This document shows, one piece after another, positions 6,621 to 8,478 of a DNA stretch of 8,478 nucleotides. The notes under the pieces were generated by a model that saw only the letters and a list, made by a program, of their open reading frames with translations, searched no databases and had not been told where the DNA came from. Position numbers and translations under genes: made by a program. Every line of letters starts with the position of its first letter. The first letter of the stretch is position 1. The stretch comes from Desulfobacteraceae bacterium (lineage in GTDB: Bacteria > Desulfobacterota > DSM-4660 > Desulfatiglandales > Desulfatiglandaceae). The stretch lies in NCBI GenBank assembly GCA_030632525.1, contig DAOVUP010000040.1, forward strand, positions 1-8,478. The letters are read 5' to 3'.

Positions 6621-7457
6621 TTAGGATCTATCTGCGCCAGTGAGATAGTTTTTATCTAAAGATCCGTAAATCACCGGAAGGGTTTCCACAGGAGGAGGGT
6701 TGAACCCAAAGACCAGTTCAAGAAAGACCGTTATAATGCGGTAAGTCGCACCCCAGAGCACCTCCCTCTCATCCCGGTTCTGGTGCAGAAAACAGGGAAA
6801 ATCCTGTGTTATTCCCCTTTCCCTATTATCCCGGCGGATTCCCATTTGCAGGCGATAACAGGCATAACCATCCGTATCAAGCAGGTCTCTCAGCGGGATG
6901 TAAACGATTTTCTCAACCTCCCAGTTGGGAAAAAACCGCTTTTGACCGGTAATCCATCCCACCATGGGGTAGATAACCCTGTGAAACATCTCAAGTTTTT
7001 GAGGCGGCAGGGGGCCTAAGAATTTCACCAGAAGAGGATTCAGACGCATTTCCTCAAGGCTTTCCCGGAGGCTGGCGGCAAAAAGGAGAGCCAACCTGCG
7101 AGACTCCCCCTGCTGCAAGTCCCGCCACCTCTGCCAGTACGGCCAGCGTGCCAAGGGAAAAAGGGGCAAACCCAGGATCTTTGATATATAGAAATCGAAA
7201 CGAGGGGTGATCCTACCACCGGGGAAACAAAGATCTCCGGCCTGCTTTACCCTTTTGGATCGCTTATTAAGGACAAGACAGGGTTCAGGAGAAGCCCTCA
7301 AATTATCGCAATGCTGGCCCAAAAGGAACAGGACGGCAGATGTAGACGAAAAACCGGAGACACCTTTTGGAAAAAAGCGTTCACATCCGCTTCTATCGTT
7401 AAGCACACGCAAAAGGTGCTCAATAAAAGCTGAAGAATCTCCTAATAGATTCAGCAT
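6621..7457 (-). CDS. NUDIX hydrolase, CoA pyrophosphatase (NudL)-like
   Basis: From the ATG at 7455-7457 the protein has 278 residues. Members of this group cleave CoA or related nucleoside diphosphate compounds; the substrate here is inferred only. The Nudix signature is split: CFPGGR is at 77-82, but the catalytic helix RESLEE is at 131-136, with about 48 residues between, roughly 30 more than usual in NudL-type proteins. After RESLEE the usual hydrophobic-G pair is replaced by MRLNP. WGATYRI (235-241) matches the C-terminal WGATARI-like motif of CoA pyrophosphatases. Start choice: this ATG overlaps the stop of the upstream small ORF (ATGCTGA), suggesting reinitiation. AAGG lies only one base upstream, too close for a normal ribosome binding site. 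The ATG at 7467-7469 is an alternative, and a TTG at 7568 is unlikely. Confidence 0.8.
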   Translation of the reverse strand: MLNLLGDSSAFIEHLLRVLNDRSGCERFFPKGVSGFSSTSAVLFLLGQHCDNLRASPEPCLVLNKRSKRVKQAGDLCFPGGRITPRFDFYISKILGLPLFPLARWPYWQRWRDLQQGESRRLALLFAASLRESLEEMRLNPLLVKFLGPLPPQKLEMFHRVIYPMVGWITGQKRFFPNWEVEKIVYIPLRDLLDTDGYACYRLQMGIRRDNRERGITQDFPCFLHQNRDEREVLWGATYRIITVFLELVFGFNPPPVETLPVIYGSLDKNYLTGADRS

Positions 7458-7630
7458 ACCTTGTACCATTTGGTGAAATCGCTGCGAGCATCCACAGCCA
7501 AAGTGATTTTTACAGGCTCGATAGCGCTTCTCTCTGGTCGTTCGTCTAAGATATCTTGTCGCCCGCAAGAAAAATAAAACGACATCAAAAAGATTGACAA
7601 TAGATTCCTTGCTATCCTTTTGTTTTTCAT
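7451..7630 (-). CDS. Small lipoprotein-like ORF (59 aa), possibly a gene remnant
   Basis: Unrecognised protein of 59 residues. It begins with a typical lipoprotein signal: positively charged MKNKRIAR, a hydrophobic stretch (LLSIFLMSFYF, 10-20) and a lipobox-like FSC with C22 followed by G. About 37 residues would remain after processing, with the hydrophilic tail ending KWYKVC. AGGAGAGG lies 11 bases before the ATG. The stop codon (7451-7453) overlaps the NUDIX start, so the two are probably coupled. The mature part, with PVKITLAVDARSDFTKWYK, faintly resembles the first strand and helix of solute-binding lipoproteins. The ORF could therefore be the surviving 5' end of a larger gene rather than a true small protein. 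Confidence 0.5.
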   Translation of the reverse strand: MKNKRIARNLLSIFLMSFYFSCGRQDILDERPERSAIEPVKITLAVDARSDFTKWYKVC

Positions 7631-7641
7631 ATTATATCAAA

Positions 7642-7649
7642 CCTCTCCT
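7642..7649 (-). promoter_or_regulatory. Ribosome binding site of the small lipoprotein ORF
   Basis: AGGAGAGG on the minus strand, ending 11 bases before the ATG at 7630. It is a strong anti-16S match with a slightly long spacer, and is the best argument that the 59-residue ORF is translated. Confidence 0.5.
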
Positions 7650-7673
7650 GCATGATCATAACATAACAAGTTT

Positions 7674-7690
7674 CCCCGCTAAAGACGGGG
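7674..7690. repeat. CCCCG/CGGGG hairpin in divergent spacer
   Basis: CCCCG (7674-7678) and CGGGG (7686-7690) form a 5-bp stem around a seven-base loop. On the minus strand the loop contains CTTTAG, recalling the subterminal hairpins of IS200/IS605-type elements. It lies upstream of both flanking genes, so it is not a terminator for either. Confidence 0.4.
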
Positions 7691-7726
7691 TCTTCGACAG
7701 GTTGCGGTTTTCAGGCTTTTAATTGT

Positions 7727-7758
7727 CAATAGTAAATAGTAAATAGTCAATAGTCAAT
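7727..7758. repeat. Tandem 7-base repeat, (C/A)AATAGT
   Basis: Four complete units follow each other without gaps: CAATAGT (7727-7733), AAATAGT (7734-7740), AAATAGT (7741-7747) and CAATAGT (7748-7754). A partial fifth unit, CAAT, follows. It is AT-rich, non-coding, and 37 bases before the start of the EamA gene. No spacers are present, so this is not a CRISPR. Confidence 0.8.
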
Positions 7759-7794
7759 CCAAGGGGTTGCGAGTTTAGGCACTTCTGACCAACT

Positions 7795-8478
7795 ATGTCA
7801 TCAAACCCTACCAAAGGATATGTGTGCGTTGTGGCAGCCGCCATTATGTGGGCCTCATCAGGGGTTGCAGGCAAGGCGCTTTTCGCCGGGGGCATTACCC
7901 CCTTTGAGTTGGTGCAGGTCAGGGTCACCGTGTCGACCCTGCTGTTGGCAATCGTTTTCGGGTTACATTCCAGAGGTCTTTTCAGGCTTCGCGGCAGGGT
8001 TTTTATCTATTTCTTCATTTTAGGCGGGGCCGCCATGGCCCTTGTCCAAATCACTTATTTTTACGCAGTCAGCAAGATTCAGGTAGCTGCCGCCATCTTT
8101 CTCCAGTATCTCGCACCTATTATGGTGGCCTTTTTCTCCATCTGTTTCTGGAAAGAACGTCTGACACTTACTAAATCCCTTTCCCTTGTTATTTCACTTG
8201 CAGGTTGTTACCTCGTGGTAGGAGGATACAACCTTCATCTCATACAAATGAACCGAGTGGGAATCCTTTGCGGTTTGGCTTCAGCCATCTGCTTTGCCTC
8301 ATACACGCTTTTTGGCGAGAGAGGCATGCACCGGTACTCCCCCTGGACCGTTCTTTTTTATGCCTTTCTTTTCGCCATGTTCACCTGGCACATCATTTAC
8401 CCGCCCTTTCAATATTTCAGGGCCGGGTATAGTCTGAATCAGTGGGGATGGCTCCTCTACATTTCTATAATTGGCACC
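7795..8478 (+). CDS. EamA/DMT-family transporter, 3' end cut by the window
   Basis: The frame is open from the ATG at 7795-7797 to the window end, 228 codons with no stop; such proteins are normally about 300 residues. It is an inner-membrane carrier with two EamA repeats of five helices each. The first repeat spans about residues 8-145, including MWASSGVAGKAL (18-29), the conserved block FLQYLAPIMVAFFSICFWKERL (102-123, signature of repeat one's end) and a glycine-rich helix to GGY. The second starts near 153 (RVGILCGLASAICFASYTL). The family exports or imports small metabolites such as amino acids or nucleobases; substrate is unknown. An in-frame TGA at 7786-7788 excludes an earlier start. 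No good ribosome binding site is close: AGG at 7777-7779 is 15 bases away. Confidence 0.88.
   Translation, partial: MSSNPTKGYVCVVAAAIMWASSGVAGKALFAGGITPFELVQVRVTVSTLLLAIVFGLHSRGLFRLRGRVFIYFFILGGAAMALVQITYFYAVSKIQVAAAIFLQYLAPIMVAFFSICFWKERLTLTKSLSLVISLAGCYLVVGGYNLHLIQMNRVGILCGLASAICFASYTLFGERGMHRYSPWTVLFYAFLFAMFTWHIIYPPFQYFRAGYSLNQWGWLLYISIIGT

Noticed and set aside
7458..7568. TTG start at 7568 for the NUDIX protein
   Set aside because: The added 37 residues are Cys/Arg-rich and unlike the family, there is no ribosome binding site, and the same DNA codes for the lipoprotein-like ORF in another frame.
7631..7636. TATAAT (minus strand) as a promoter
   Set aside because: It directly precedes the ATG of the small lipoprotein ORF, so it could not serve that gene, and no fitting -35 box lies 16-18 bases upstream.
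7727..7758. CRISPR array
   Set aside because: Units are 7 bases and directly adjacent, without spacers, and no cas gene is present.

Overview
The window reads as a chromosomal segment of a hopanoid-making bacterium, most likely a Desulfobacterota (deltaproteobacterium-type) anaerobe. This placement is an inference. It rests on the style of the short DnaE polymerase, the squalene-hopene cyclase followed directly by the hopanoid phosphorylase HpnG, a radical SAM/SPASM enzyme, and a moderate GC content judged by eye. No rRNA, tRNA, CRISPR array, transposase or phage gene was seen.

Layout, left to right. (1) Bases 1-1215, plus strand: the 3' end of a dnaE-type DNA polymerase III alpha gene whose protein stops right after the OB fold. 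(2) Bases 1341-4201, plus strand: a two-gene hopanoid operon, shc then hpnG, joined by an ATGA stop/start overlap. (3) Bases 4202-4335: a spacer between convergent genes, holding three inverted repeats. (4) Bases 4336-6495, minus strand: a UbiA-type membrane prenyltransferase followed 3 bases later by a radical SAM/SPASM enzyme. A good sigma70-like promoter (TTGACA, 17 bases, TAATAT) lies just upstream of the pair. (5) Bases 6621-7630, minus strand: a small lipoprotein-like ORF of 59 aa whose stop overlaps the start of a CoA-pyrophosphatase-like NUDIX hydrolase. (6) Bases 7631-7794: a divergent spacer with a G/C-rich hairpin and a 7-base tandem repeat. (7) Bases 7795-8478, plus strand: the first three quarters of an EamA/DMT-family transporter, cut by the window end.

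How the genes may work together. Shc cyclises squalene to the hopane skeleton. HpnG acts later, on adenosylhopane, after HpnH has attached adenosine. HpnH itself is not in this window, and the radical SAM enzyme here is a different type (SPASM). The UbiA plus radical SAM pair is the least explained part: it faces the hopanoid operon tail to tail and could modify a quinone, another prenyl lipid or a tetrapyrrole. Its substrate cannot be read from the sequence. The remaining genes (polymerase, NUDIX, transporter) look like unrelated neighbours.
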